Of a stretch of 64,000 bases of DNA, positions 37,361 through 46,344 are shown in pieces. Origin of the DNA: Leptolyngbya sp. NIES-3755 (GTDB lineage Bacteria; Cyanobacteriota; Cyanobacteriia; Leptolyngbyales; Leptolyngbyaceae); assembly GCA_001548435.1 (NCBI GenBank), contig AP017308.1:5465030-5529029 (forward strand). Direction: 5' to 3'. The stretch's first letter is position 1. Each line of letters opens with the position of its first letter. Both the position numbers and the translations under genes were made by a program. The notes beneath the pieces were generated by a model. The model searched no databases and was not told the origin of the DNA. It was given only the letters and a program-made list of their open reading frames with translations.

Positions 37361-38242
37361 GAGAATAGATGTCGTGGGATTCAGTTGCTCATTGAGATAA
37401 GCACAGCGTTGTGCCAGCACTTTCGGAATATGCTCCGCTTTCCACCGACCTCCAACAATCTGCAACCGTTGATCAATTTGTTTGACCAACGATTCCACGG
37501 CTCCTGACCCAATCGAACATAGCTCCTCAGCCGCGTAGTAGTCGTAGTTCACAATCCGATGTTGATGCTTCAGCAGATAGTTGCAAAACCGCTCTGCCTC
37601 ATCGGAGGGACACGCCGCTAATTGGGCTAGAGCAGCGCTCACATCTCCTTTCCATAACTGAGCTTCTATCTGTTCTCGGTCGATTTCGTCGCTCGATAAC
37701 TTGAACAAGTTCTCCTTGAGATGATACCAATCGAGAATCTCAATCCGTTGCTCGCTCAACGCGACGATCTGCTGATGCAAGTTCCAGATGCCGTCGTGTC
37801 CATCGCCCAGACAGACAACGACCTCTGCCATCGGACGCGCGCTCACTGTTGCGACCAATGCCTCATTGTCCTGAAACCAAGCTCGACTTTCTCCCTTGCC
37901 ATTGATGCGAACGGCTTTGTACTGTCGCCAGTCCGGTTCGTCTTGAGTGCCACTGGTTAACTTCACATTGCCGCCATCAATACTGATTTCCAGAATCGGC
38001 TCTGGCGCTTCGGGTTCAAGTTCTTCCCACGGTTGTCGCTGGACTAATCGTTGTTGCGTTTTGGCGCTGACGCGCATTCCTGTATACACCGCGATGTCTC
38101 GTTCTGCGCGGGCATAGGAAACCGTTGCACTCGCTCTCAAACAGCACGCTTCCAAGTAAGGACTCATTTGGCTTCTCGCAGATACCCCTAATCGTGTCGC
38201 TTGTTCACTCGTCAATTGCAGTTCTCCTAAGATACTTTTCAA
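37349..38242 (-). CDS. ISKra4-family transposase, catalytic part (ORF B)
   Basis: A 297-residue frame with the catalytic triad region of ISKra4 transposases: first Asp in LEISIDGGNVKL, second in VVCLGDGHDGIW, and Glu in SIGSGAVESLVKQIDQR. WYHLKENLFKL is also typical. The likely entry codon is TTG inside the TTGA overlap with ORF A, or a -1 frameshift from ORF A at that site. Total length of both frames, about 366 residues, equals a full-length family member. Confidence 0.88.
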   Translation of the reverse strand: MKSILGELQLTSEQATRLGVSARSQMSPYLEACCLRASATVSYARAERDIAVYTGMRVSAKTQQRLVQRQPWEELEPEAPEPILEISIDGGNVKLTSGTQDEPDWRQYKAVRINGKGESRAWFQDNEALVATVSARPMAEVVVCLGDGHDGIWNLHQQIVALSEQRIEILDWYHLKENLFKLSSDEIDREQIEAQLWKGDVSAALAQLAACPSDEAERFCNYLLKHQHRIVNYDYYAAEELCSIGSGAVESLVKQIDQRLQIVGGRWKAEHIPKVLAQRCAYLNEQLNPTTSILSRR

Positions 38243-38448
38243 CCGTCGCGGGTAGCCTTCAGTTGTGGCGGTAACTGCTGTGATAAAAAACTCCCTAATC
38301 CTGGTGTGACGTGCTGTTGCACTTGAGTTCGCACCATCGCTTCGATTTCTGCCAAATTCGTTATCTGGCTTTTGTCAGCATCGTTGTACAAGATTTTTGC
38401 AATCGCTTGAACATGGGCATTCAGCGCTTGTTGGTCTTCAGGAGTCAT
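38239..38448 (-). CDS. ISKra4-family transposase, N-terminal part (ORF A)
   Basis: A 69-residue frame starting at ATG 38448 (GAGG about 11 bases upstream), all-helical: DQQALNAHVQAIAKILYNDA...LAEIEAMVRTQVQQHV. It corresponds to the N-terminus of single-frame ISKra4 transposases. Its TGA overlaps the ORF B TTG by 4 bases. Confidence 0.8.
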   Translation of the reverse strand: MTPEDQQALNAHVQAIAKILYNDADKSQITNLAEIEAMVRTQVQQHVTPGLGSFLSQQLPPQLKATRDG

Positions 38449-38503
38449 CGCGGGAACCTCTTCAGGAATCGGTTTCCTTTATTCTCATTTTTCTCCTCAG
38501 AAG

Positions 38504-41500
38504 GTGACACGCTCCCATAAAGCTCATGCCAGTGCTAGAAATTTTGAGCAAGCAGAGCGAGCAATTCAAATTAATGCCTTATTGTTGGCATTCAAATACG
38601 CCTCATTGGGCACTCCGATGTGGCTTCCAGACAACTTTGTTGAGTTGATTCAAACAATGCCTTGTGCATTTATGGCTTTTTGGTTGAAAGCAGATCCTAA
38701 TTTGTTAAAGCATATTGGAGCGATCGCGCTATTACGAAATGGAAGGCTAGATCAGGAAACTGTAGAATCCTACTTGAGCGGTGTTCAGGGACGATGGAAC
38801 GGTAGAGGAAATATCAAAAAGGAAGAAGAGCTTTTTCAGCAGGAAGGACTAACGGCTCTATTTACGCTTCCTTGGAAGGTAATTAAAGATGCAAAACTGC
38901 CTAATTCCTTCTCAGAATGGGTGAACAATTTCACAACATTATTACTAAACGAGGTCAATGAACTACCGCCCAGTCAGAAGCCAGAAGATATAGAACGAAA
39001 CAAAACATATTTAGTCGCAAAGATTTTAGGACGCTCCAAAACGATTCTTAAAGAGAGTTCAAGGAAAAGTAATCATCCAGTCGTAGCAGCCGATAAAAAT
39101 TATGGGGAACTGGTCGTAGTTTTGTTTGTAAATCTAATGATGGAGAAAAAAGATGAGCAAAGTATCTACCCATTGCTACTGGCTCATTTGGATAAGCTGG
39201 ATCAGCACTTTGTTGAAATCTGGCGCACTGCTGTAGTCGAAGATATGCCAGCTTGTATGGAAGCTGTTTGGCACTTCAGTCAATTAATTGCAAAATTTCC
39301 ACACGGTAGTAGAGCAATTAATTTAGAAATTGCGCTTGCTGGTTATGAATCCATACTTCCTTTCTTGTCGGCTGACTCAGCCCAAATTAATGCAGGCTTA
39401 AAGACAATGCTTGGTGATTTATATCGCTGTCGGGTGCTAGGAGACCGAGCAGCGAATGTAGAAACAGCGATTCGCTATTATGAAGAATCGCTTGATGTCT
39501 TCACACATGAAAGTTCTGCTAAGCTATGGGCTGAGGCAAATCTTGGTTTGGGTCTGTCTCTTTGTGCTCGAACTTTCGGTAAACCAGCCGACAACATAGA
39601 ACGCGCCCTCCAGAATTTGAAGTCAGCATTGACCGTTTTTTCATTTGAGGAATCACCAGAAGCATGGGCTGAGTGCTTAAGATGGTTGGGGAATGTTTAC
39701 TGCGATCGACGTGTAGGAAAGAAAAAAAGCAATTTAGAGCAGGCACTTTACTGCTACAACGAAGCGTTACGAGTTCAGACTCGACACACACATCCAGTGC
39801 AGTGGGCAACGCTACAGAACAGTTTAGGAGATGTTTATTTAGATGTAGCTCAGATTGCATTTTTTCAGAATTCCGAAGACGATCCTGCTCCCTCTAGGTA
39901 CAGCCTAACAAGAAATTATCGTAAGCATACAATTGGGCATTATGAGGCTGCACTCACTGTTCTGACTCACGAAGCATTTCCTGAGTATTGGGCTGATATC
40001 CAGCTTAACTTGGGGCTAACCTACTATCTCTTGGATCTGAATGACTGGGTAGAGAGCATTGATCGACAGATTTTCCATTACAGCCAAGCTCTGCAAGTTT
40101 TTACTCGCGAAGCCTTTGCTCACAAATATGTAAAAGCTCATGCTGGTCTAGGTATTGCGTATCGTAATGCAGATTACTACCAAATCAAACCCAGTCAACC
40201 TCTAAATCAGAACTCTGTAAATGAGAGTGCTGATAGCTTAATTTCTCGATCGTATCAAAGCTTCACCACTGCGATTGAAGTCGTAGAAACCCTGCGACGG
40301 GATATTACCTCTGGAGACGAAGTTAAGCATAAATTTGCTGAAAAGTGGAACCCGCTTTATGAGAATGCTGTAGAAACTGCTTTAGAGTTAGGAAAACTCG
40401 CTGAGGCGGTAGAATATATCGAACGGAGTAAAGCTCGAAATCTTGTCGAACTACTAACACACAAAAGTCTTTTTCCCAAACGTGACCGATATTCTCATTC
40501 AAAGCAATATGAGACAGTGTGTGAACAGCTTGAGCAATTCCGCCGAACAATTCTAGCCAAACAGCGAACTCTAGCGAGTGTATTGAGAGATCAAGGCGAC
40601 GAACGTTCGCATCATCTTTACGTTAATGAGTTGCGACAAGAGTTAGATAGACTACAGCAACGGCAAGCGGATCTACTCAGAAGCATTAATCTGAGAGATC
40701 CGTCCTTCAAGTTCACTCAAGAAGTTGCGCCAATCCCTTTCAATCAGATTAGAGAGCGGATCGATGACACTACGACGATCGTGGAGTGGTTTGTTACTGA
40801 TACATCAGTCCATACACCCGACCGTATGCTAGCTTTCCTCATCTCTCGTGATTCACAGCCAGTAGTTCTCTGCTCTGAACAAGCCGACCAACTGAAGAAC
40901 TTATATCGGAAATACCAGAAATGTCCACCCACATCTTCCGAGGATTTTGAGAACAACCTTCAAAAGTTTTCTGAAATTCTTCAAATCGACCAAATCTGCT
41001 CTGAAATTGAGAAGATTTTTGAGAAACAGGGACGCATCTGCGATCGCTTAATCCTGATTCCCCATCGTCAGCTTCATCTGCTGCCGCTTCATGCCCTGCC
41101 ATGCGCTGATGGTAAACTTTTGATTGATCGGTTTGCAAAAGGAATCAGCTATGCTCCTAGTTGTCAACTTTTGCAGATGGCTCAAGAGCAGGCGCGACAT
41201 CGTTCAGGATTTGATCGGCTTTTTGCCATTCAAAATCCTTATCCCACTGACAAGGGAACATTACTCAGTTCTCAGCTTGAAGTCACTCAGATCCTTCAGG
41301 ATTTTGATACTGACAGTAGTACTGTCCTGGCTGAACAGGAGGCAACGATGACAAATTTAATGGTGAGTCAGCAAGAACCATTAAATTTAGCTCATTGCGT
41401 CCACTTCTCATGTCATGGTGAGTTTGATGCTCAAGCTCCACTCCAATCTAGACTCTATTTAGCCAATTCAGAAAATCAATCAGATTCAAGCTGCGACTTA

Positions 41501-41962
41501 ACCTTAGAAGACATTTTTGAGAAGCTTGATTTGAGCCACTGCCGTCTGGTCACACTTGCTGCATGTGAAAGTGGAATGACCGATGCAAGTAGCCTGAGCG
41601 ATGAATACATCGGCTTGCCAAGCGGATTTTTGTATTCAGGTAGCCCAACTGTTGTGAGTTCTCTATGGAGAGCACCAGATTGGGCGACAGCACTTCTGAT
41701 GATTCAGTTTTATAAACGATTGAAGCAAGCTAGAGAAATTGAATTTGGAACGATCGCCACGGTTCTGAAGGAGTCGCAAAACTGGTTACGGCAAATAACG
41801 TTAGAAGGACTAGAACAGTTTGTCGAGGAATTAAATCCCGAATTACGTGGACGGCTTGAGAGGTATCTAAAGAAAAAGCGCGAATCTATAGGTATAGATC
41901 ACAGTCAACCGCTGTATTGTCATCCTTACTATTGGGCTGCATTTACCGCGATCGGATTTTAA
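38504..41962 (+). pseudogene. 3' part of IS-interrupted TPR-CHAT gene (TPR region and CHAT protease domain)
   Basis: The native gene resumes at 38525 and runs 1145 codons. It holds a TPR region (repeats around VETAIRYYEESLDVF, IERALQNLKSALTVF, LEQALYCYNEALRVQ, GHYEAALTVLTHE) and a C-terminal CHAT domain: RLILIPHRQLHLLPLHALP, VHFSCHGEFDAQ with the His (codon 41414-41416) and TLAACESGMTDAS with the Cys (codon 41564-41566), residues about 1283 and 1333 of the restored 1464-residue protein. CHAT domains are caspase/separase-like Cys proteases. The IS right end supplies an in-frame GTG (38504), so a 1152-residue product is conceivable. Confidence 0.88.
38517..38524 (+). repeat. Right copy of IS target duplication
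   Basis: ATAAAGCT, identical to 37332-37339. In the intact gene one copy encodes part of ..Y-K-A-H-A.. across the junction. Confidence 0.95.
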
Positions 41963-41964
41963 GA

Positions 41965-42327
41965 CTAAGAATTGAGCGGCGCACAAAACTTCTTAATACC
42001 CATTTTGTAAGCAGATAAAACGACGGCTGTTGCAACACCTGGCGGAATGCCGACACTCATTGAAACTGGCTCGATCGCAACGGGTATTAGTCCGGTCATC
42101 AAATCGTTTCTAATCTCTTCTTGACAGATTACTTTACGACACTTTTGGATGACATCATTAAAGCCTCGGTCTGGTTCAATGCCCATTTCCTGCACCATGA
42201 GTAATACGATTGCCTCTTCTAAATCCCCTTCACATTCCGCAATCACATCAAGCGCCACGATCGCCTCTGGACGGTCTGCAAGCTGAAGACGAAATTGAGC
42301 AATTTCTTCTGCTGTAGGAATACTCAC
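41965..42327 (-). CDS. Conserved-looking hypothetical protein next to the CHAT gene
   Basis: A 120-residue protein: helical N-terminal half (AEEIAQFRLQLADRPEAIVALDVIAECEGDLEEAIVLLM) with an UBA-like look, then a hydrophobic Gly/Pro-rich C-terminal segment (VSMSVGIPPGVATAVVLSAYKMGIKKFC) that could be a membrane-associated helix. Family not recognised. Its stop lies 2 bases from the convergent stop of the CHAT gene. Confidence 0.7.
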   Translation of the reverse strand: MSIPTAEEIAQFRLQLADRPEAIVALDVIAECEGDLEEAIVLLMVQEMGIEPDRGFNDVIQKCRKVICQEEIRNDLMTGLIPVAIEPVSMSVGIPPGVATAVVLSAYKMGIKKFCAPLNS

Positions 42328-42387
42328 GGTTAAAACTCCACTCTATAAAGCGTTGTCTTCGATTAATTTTATCCTTTCTGAACAAGG

Positions 42388-42987
42388 CTACTTCATCGCG
42401 CCCATTGTATTCTTCCAGGCAAGCTCTTTACAGAGGACAATTAACGCCCGTTCCTCGGCTCCCTGAAAGAGTTGTGACTTGATCAATTCCTCTAAAACCT
42501 GATGCGTTAACTGCACTGAAAAAGTTCCGCCACAGTGCAGTAAATGGCTGTAGTAACAAAACTGCGATCGACCCATTTGATTCAGATGAAAATGGTAAAC
42601 CTCTTCTGGACTCATCCTCTGTACAGGTGTATTCACCGGAACCACAACTTTTGGAATGCCTTGAATCCCGTAAGGCTTACCGTTGTGAGTATTCAATGCT
42701 CCCACTAACACAGTCCAAAGCAATGTCCGAACTTCTTGAACTTGGTCTGGAGTGAACAATGGATCAGGTTCACTGGTCAATCGAATCCCGGTATTGAGAA
42801 ACAGCGGATTAAATAGCTGTGAGTTGTAGACAATTCCGACTGCCCAGTGTCGATCGTCTTCTAATTTCACGAATGTCCCGAAGCCATAGTCATCAGGAAG
42901 TGGAGCGTGAACAAAATCCATTGCATCATCCACTTGCACAATGTAATCACAATGCGAATTCGATTTAACTACTTTTCCCAATCGCAT
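42388..42987 (-). CDS. Conserved cyanobacterial protein with HAS-barrel-like start
   Basis: A 199-residue soluble protein I recognise as widespread in cyanobacteria but without known function. The first 60 residues (RLGKVVKSNSHCDYIVQVDD, DDYGFGTFVKLEDDRHWAVGIVYNSQLFNP) resemble the HAS-barrel found at the start of HerA-type ATPases, then a helical half including RSQFCYYSHLLHCGG. GGAG 9 bases before ATG at 42987 decides against the upstream GTG. Stands alone between the 120-residue gene and rpiA. Confidence 0.72.
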   Translation of the reverse strand: MRLGKVVKSNSHCDYIVQVDDAMDFVHAPLPDDYGFGTFVKLEDDRHWAVGIVYNSQLFNPLFLNTGIRLTSEPDPLFTPDQVQEVRTLLWTVLVGALNTHNGKPYGIQGIPKVVVPVNTPVQRMSPEEVYHFHLNQMGRSQFCYYSHLLHCGGTFSVQLTHQVLEELIKSQLFQGAEERALIVLCKELAWKNTMGAMK

Positions 42988-43160
42988 GACTATCACTCCG
43001 CTAATTCACTCGCATTTTACAGTGCTGCGAGTTTTTGTACTACTAATTTGTGATGATCCATCCCTGGATTAAATTTTTAGTGAATCGTCGATCGCGGATC
43101 GTGGGTGTCCCCAAAGTTGATAGAGTGAAAAACGAATGATTCTAACAGGAACGATCCGCG

Positions 43161-43865
43161 ATGAAGGCAGACCCCGTCACTCTCATGAAGCAGCAGGTTG
43201 GTTATGCTGCGGCAGCAAAAGTCCAATCTAATTCAATCGTTGGATTAGGAACAGGTTCTACGACTGCTTACGCGATTCAAGCGATCGGAGAACGATTACA
43301 GTCCGGTGATCTGCAAAATATTAAAGGAGTTCCGACTTCGTTTCAAGCGATCGTGCTTGCTCGTCAGTTTGGAATCCCGTTGACGACTTTAGATGAGATC
43401 GAAAAGATTGATGTTGCGATCGATGGTGCAGACGAAGTTGATCCGCAAAAGAATCTGATCAAAGGGGGCGGCGCGGCTCACACACAAGAAAAGATTGTGG
43501 ATAGCTTGGCAGACCAATTCATTGTGGTCGTTGATAGTGGAAAATTAGTCGATCGATTGGGTTCTACGTTTTTGCTGCCTGTTGAAGTAATTCCGATGGC
43601 AGTGACTCCGGTGATGAAAGCGATCGAGAAATTAGGCGGTAAACCTCAGTTGAGAATGGGCGTGAAAAAAGCAGGTCCCGTTGTTACGGATCAAGGGAAT
43701 TTAGTCATTGATGTGAAGTTCGATCAGATTGATAATCCTGGTGAACTAGAGAAGACGCTGAACAATTTGCCAGGAGTTTTGGAGAATGGCTTATTTGTCG
43801 GTGTTGCCGATGTGATTATGGTTGGGGAAGTGAAAGACGGACAACCGAGCGTTAGAGAGTTCTAA
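43161..43865 (+). CDS. rpiA: Ribose-5-phosphate isomerase A
   Basis: Interconverts ribose-5-P and ribulose-5-P in the Calvin-Benson and pentose phosphate pathways. The 234-residue protein has [14 protein letters not shown], the catalytic [29 protein letters not shown], and [15 protein letters not shown]. Length is standard. AGGAAC near the ATG acts as ribosome site. Monocistronic by context. Confidence 0.97.
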   Translation: MKADPVTLMKQQVGYAAAAKVQSNSIVGLGTGSTTAYAIQAIGERLQSGDLQNIKGVPTSFQAIVLARQFGIPLTTLDEIEKIDVAIDGADEVDPQKNLIKGGGAAHTQEKIVDSLADQFIVVVDSGKLVDRLGSTFLLPVEVIPMAVTPVMKAIEKLGGKPQLRMGVKKAGPVVTDQGNLVIDVKFDQIDNPGELEKTLNNLPGVLENGLFVGVADVIMVGEVKDGQPSVREF

Positions 43866-43868
43866 GTT

Positions 43869-43927
43869 TTAGTCGGGCGGTGGATGCCAACCACTTGCAA
43901 CCCATCGCCTTCTAGTTGACGTGATCG
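43869..43927 (-). pseudogene. Remnant of an HNH endonuclease C-terminus
   Basis: Directly after the stop of the 43928-44329 gene, in another frame, the minus strand reads AITSTRRRWVASGWHPPPD and stop. A (N/S).RR.WV..GWHPP ending is typical, as I recall, of the cyanobacterial HNH endonucleases usually encoded right after this kind of gene. About 19 codons remain, with no start. Short length makes this an inference. Confidence 0.45.
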
Positions 43928-44329
43928 CTACAACTGGGGAACAAGATGACCCCGCCAGCGCAAGAGTGCCGCAGCTTGAGCTTTACGGAGCATGAGTCGA
44001 TCGGCTTCCATTCTGAGGGTGACAAGTTCTGAATGTTCTATTTCTGTCAGTGTTCCTTCTCGATTGCGATCGAGCAATTCATCATACCGAGTCATTTCAA
44101 CAGCCGATTTGCGATCGCGGACAATTGCCCAAAGTGTTGTGTCATCAAGTCGATCGAGCGCTTCCAAATCGGCTCGAAATTCTTCCGGTACATCGTCCCA
44201 ATCAGGAGGACTGCCTACTTCTAGCGCATGAAGAATCACGTCTTCGATCGGACGTTGTATGGCACGAGCCGTATTGACAAGGCGTTGATAAAGTCGATCG
44301 GGTAATTGAAGTGTGATGGATGCAGTCAC
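43928..44329 (-). CDS. Ribbon-helix-helix-like conserved cyanobacterial protein
   Basis: A 133-residue protein: N-terminal TASITLQLPDRLYQRLVNTARAIQRPIEDVILHALEVGSPP resembles a ribbon-helix-helix DNA-binding motif; the rest is helical (EEFRADLEALDRLDDTTLWAIVRD, LLDRNREGTLTEIEHSELVTLRMEADRLMLRKAQAAALLRWRGH). The family is frequent in cyanobacteria and commonly followed by an HNH endonuclease, so it may be the antitoxin-like half of a two-gene unit. Here only a fragment of the partner remains. Confidence 0.75.
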   Translation of the reverse strand: MTASITLQLPDRLYQRLVNTARAIQRPIEDVILHALEVGSPPDWDDVPEEFRADLEALDRLDDTTLWAIVRDRKSAVEMTRYDELLDRNREGTLTEIEHSELVTLRMEADRLMLRKAQAAALLRWRGHLVPQL

Positions 44330-44424
44330 AACAAATTCACAGTGATTTGCTTAACAGATTACCAAAAATGTTAAAACCTATCTCTTAGTTTGATTGGAAG
44401 TGGGCAAAGGATATCTAACCATTG

Positions 44425-46104
44425 CTATTTTTTGGTATTCCTAACAGTTGCACCTCTAGTTTTGCGTTTTGCGGTCACGGTTGTTTTTACCATCGGAGCA
44501 CGACGCACGAGAACCCATTCGTCCGTGATGCCTAAGAACTGCATTTGTTTCTGAGGAATCTTTTCTAAAGTGGGTCGATCGACTAACAAATGAGGATGAG
44601 GATCTTCGCGCCAGTGTTTTAACAGTGTTTCGGGAGGAGCGGGAATGATCGATCGCTCACTGTAAAAGTTCAACGACGGACGGAAATAAGGATAAGACGT
44701 ATAGATTGTTTGTCCTTTCGCGGTTGCTCGTTGAATCATGACTCCAACGGGTTTCGCTGCGAAGGTTTCTTGCAGTTCCCACAGCCAAAGATTCGACATC
44801 ATCAGCACTAATAAAGTAAGGTAAGTTCCCCAAATGAGAACAACGACGAATTGAATATCTTGACGGGCAATCAGAATCGCGGTGACGGTTAGTGTTAATG
44901 CCAGCGTAGAGAAGATTAACTGTGAATCTGGTTCTTTTAATCCAACGGTGTAGTAGATTGCACCTGCCCAAGCCACAATCGACAAAATCGCAAACACTGT
45001 TACCCAAATCCGCACTTTCTGAACAGGTTTCGCATTGAGCGGAGGTTGCCAAAATCTCTGCAACTGTGAGCCGATCATTAATGCAAACGCAGGATAAAGC
45101 GGCATCGCATACCAGGGAAGTTTCGTCTGCATGAGCGAAATGACAATGAAATAAATTCCGCTCCAGACTAAAGAGAGTTTTGCCCATCCGAGATTTCTGT
45201 TTTCCCAAGCATTCCGAAGTGCGATCGGCAAAAATACAACCCAAGGAACGCCATGCTTGAGAATTTCCCAAAGGTAATATGTAATAAAGCCGTAATTGTC
45301 CTCAACCGAATCCGACACGCGCTTTAAAGACTGATCCCAGAAGTGCGCCTGTACAAACGCATTGCCGTATTCATAAATCTGTGCGCCATACCACATTGCT
45401 ACTGGAAAACAGCCGAGTCCGAAACCCGCCCAGAGATACGGCGAAGCGAATAATCGCGGAGTGTCCCAAATCATGAATGCGATCGCGATCGCCAATAGCA
45501 AAATTCCGAGGATTCCCTTGGTCAAGCAGAGACAGCCAAACGCAAAACCGATTCCCAGTCCCCAGCGCAAATCACGACGCGATCGCAGTAAGCAAAATAC
45601 CAACGCCAAGAAAAAGCACAGGACTGCCCCGTCCAGCATGGCTAACCGTCCCTGACGCACGACCGGCAGCGAAGTCAAATACACCAATGCTGCAAACACA
45701 GCCGTACTCCGCTGGAAAAAGATCTCTCGACCAATTCCATACAAGAGAGGAACGGAAGTTGCTGTTAATAGCGCTCCAGGTAGGCGAGCCGTCCACTCGT
45801 TCACGCCCCAGAAATGGAAACACAGAGCAACCATCCAATGAATGAGCGGCGGTTTATTAAAATAGGGTCCACCATTCGGATCGCGTGGAAAAAGCCAGGT
45901 AAATGAATCAAACGGATTACTGGCAATTTCGCGGGCAATTTGAGCCACAATGCCTTCGTCCCAATCGCGCAGGGGAAGACCGCCTAGATTGATTGTGAAC
46001 AGAACGATCGCAGCAATCCACAGTCCGATCGTCCATCCTGGGTCAATCCACGTTTGATACCGGGACGTGCTTGATTGATTTCCGGTTGAAATCTCGCGAT
46101 CCAT
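44425..46104 (-). CDS. Glycosyltransferase family 39 (ArnT/PMT-like) membrane protein
   Basis: A 559-residue polytopic glycosyltransferase that uses a lipid-linked sugar donor. The N-terminal loop GGLPLRDWDEGIVAQIAREI holds the catalytic Asp-Glu, followed by NKPPLIHWMVALCFHFWG, about twelve membrane helices and a short basic C-terminal tail (KRKTRGATVRNTKK). Acceptor unknown (LPS, protein or other glycan). GGAG 6 bases before the ATG at 46104 selects this start over the GTG at 46119. Divergent from the ClC gene. Confidence 0.88.
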   Translation of the reverse strand: MDREISTGNQSSTSRYQTWIDPGWTIGLWIAAIVLFTINLGGLPLRDWDEGIVAQIAREIASNPFDSFTWLFPRDPNGGPYFNKPPLIHWMVALCFHFWGVNEWTARLPGALLTATSVPLLYGIGREIFFQRSTAVFAALVYLTSLPVVRQGRLAMLDGAVLCFFLALVFCLLRSRRDLRWGLGIGFAFGCLCLTKGILGILLLAIAIAFMIWDTPRLFASPYLWAGFGLGCFPVAMWYGAQIYEYGNAFVQAHFWDQSLKRVSDSVEDNYGFITYYLWEILKHGVPWVVFLPIALRNAWENRNLGWAKLSLVWSGIYFIVISLMQTKLPWYAMPLYPAFALMIGSQLQRFWQPPLNAKPVQKVRIWVTVFAILSIVAWAGAIYYTVGLKEPDSQLIFSTLALTLTVTAILIARQDIQFVVVLIWGTYLTLLVLMMSNLWLWELQETFAAKPVGVMIQRATAKGQTIYTSYPYFRPSLNFYSERSIIPAPPETLLKHWREDPHPHLLVDRPTLEKIPQKQMQFLGITDEWVLVRRAPMVKTTVTAKRKTRGATVRNTKK

Positions 46105-46344
46105 TGCTCTCCGATCCACTACACCGACTCATTGTGCATCATAAGCAGGCACTTGATGGATTTCATGGACAAGAAGCACGATCGCACACCAAATTTTTCT
46201 ACCTTTCGATCGATTAATTTCAGCGATCAGGAATGCTGAAAAATCATTTGTTGAGAAGATGTCAAATTACTTGTCTAGTCTGGCTTTGATCGCCCACAAT
46301 GAGAATGAGAAATAAAAATTAACTTTACTGTTACCCTCCCTGCC

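Larger units (their letters stand above)
37340..38516 (-). mobile_element. Complete ISKra4-type insertion sequence
   Basis: A 1177-bp element bounded by perfect 18-bp inverted repeats GGGAGCGTGTCACCTTCT (left 37340-37357; right on the minus strand 38499-38516) and flanked by an 8-bp duplication ATAAAGCT. It carries two overlapping transposase frames on the minus strand. Intact ends, intact duplication and unbroken transposase frames point to a recent insertion. Size, transposase type and duplication length fit the ISKra4 family. Confidence 0.92.

Noticed and set aside
38504-38524. GTG at 38504 as the native start of the CHAT gene
   Set aside because: The codon belongs to the IS terminal repeat; the target duplication and frame continuity show that the native start is at 36383.
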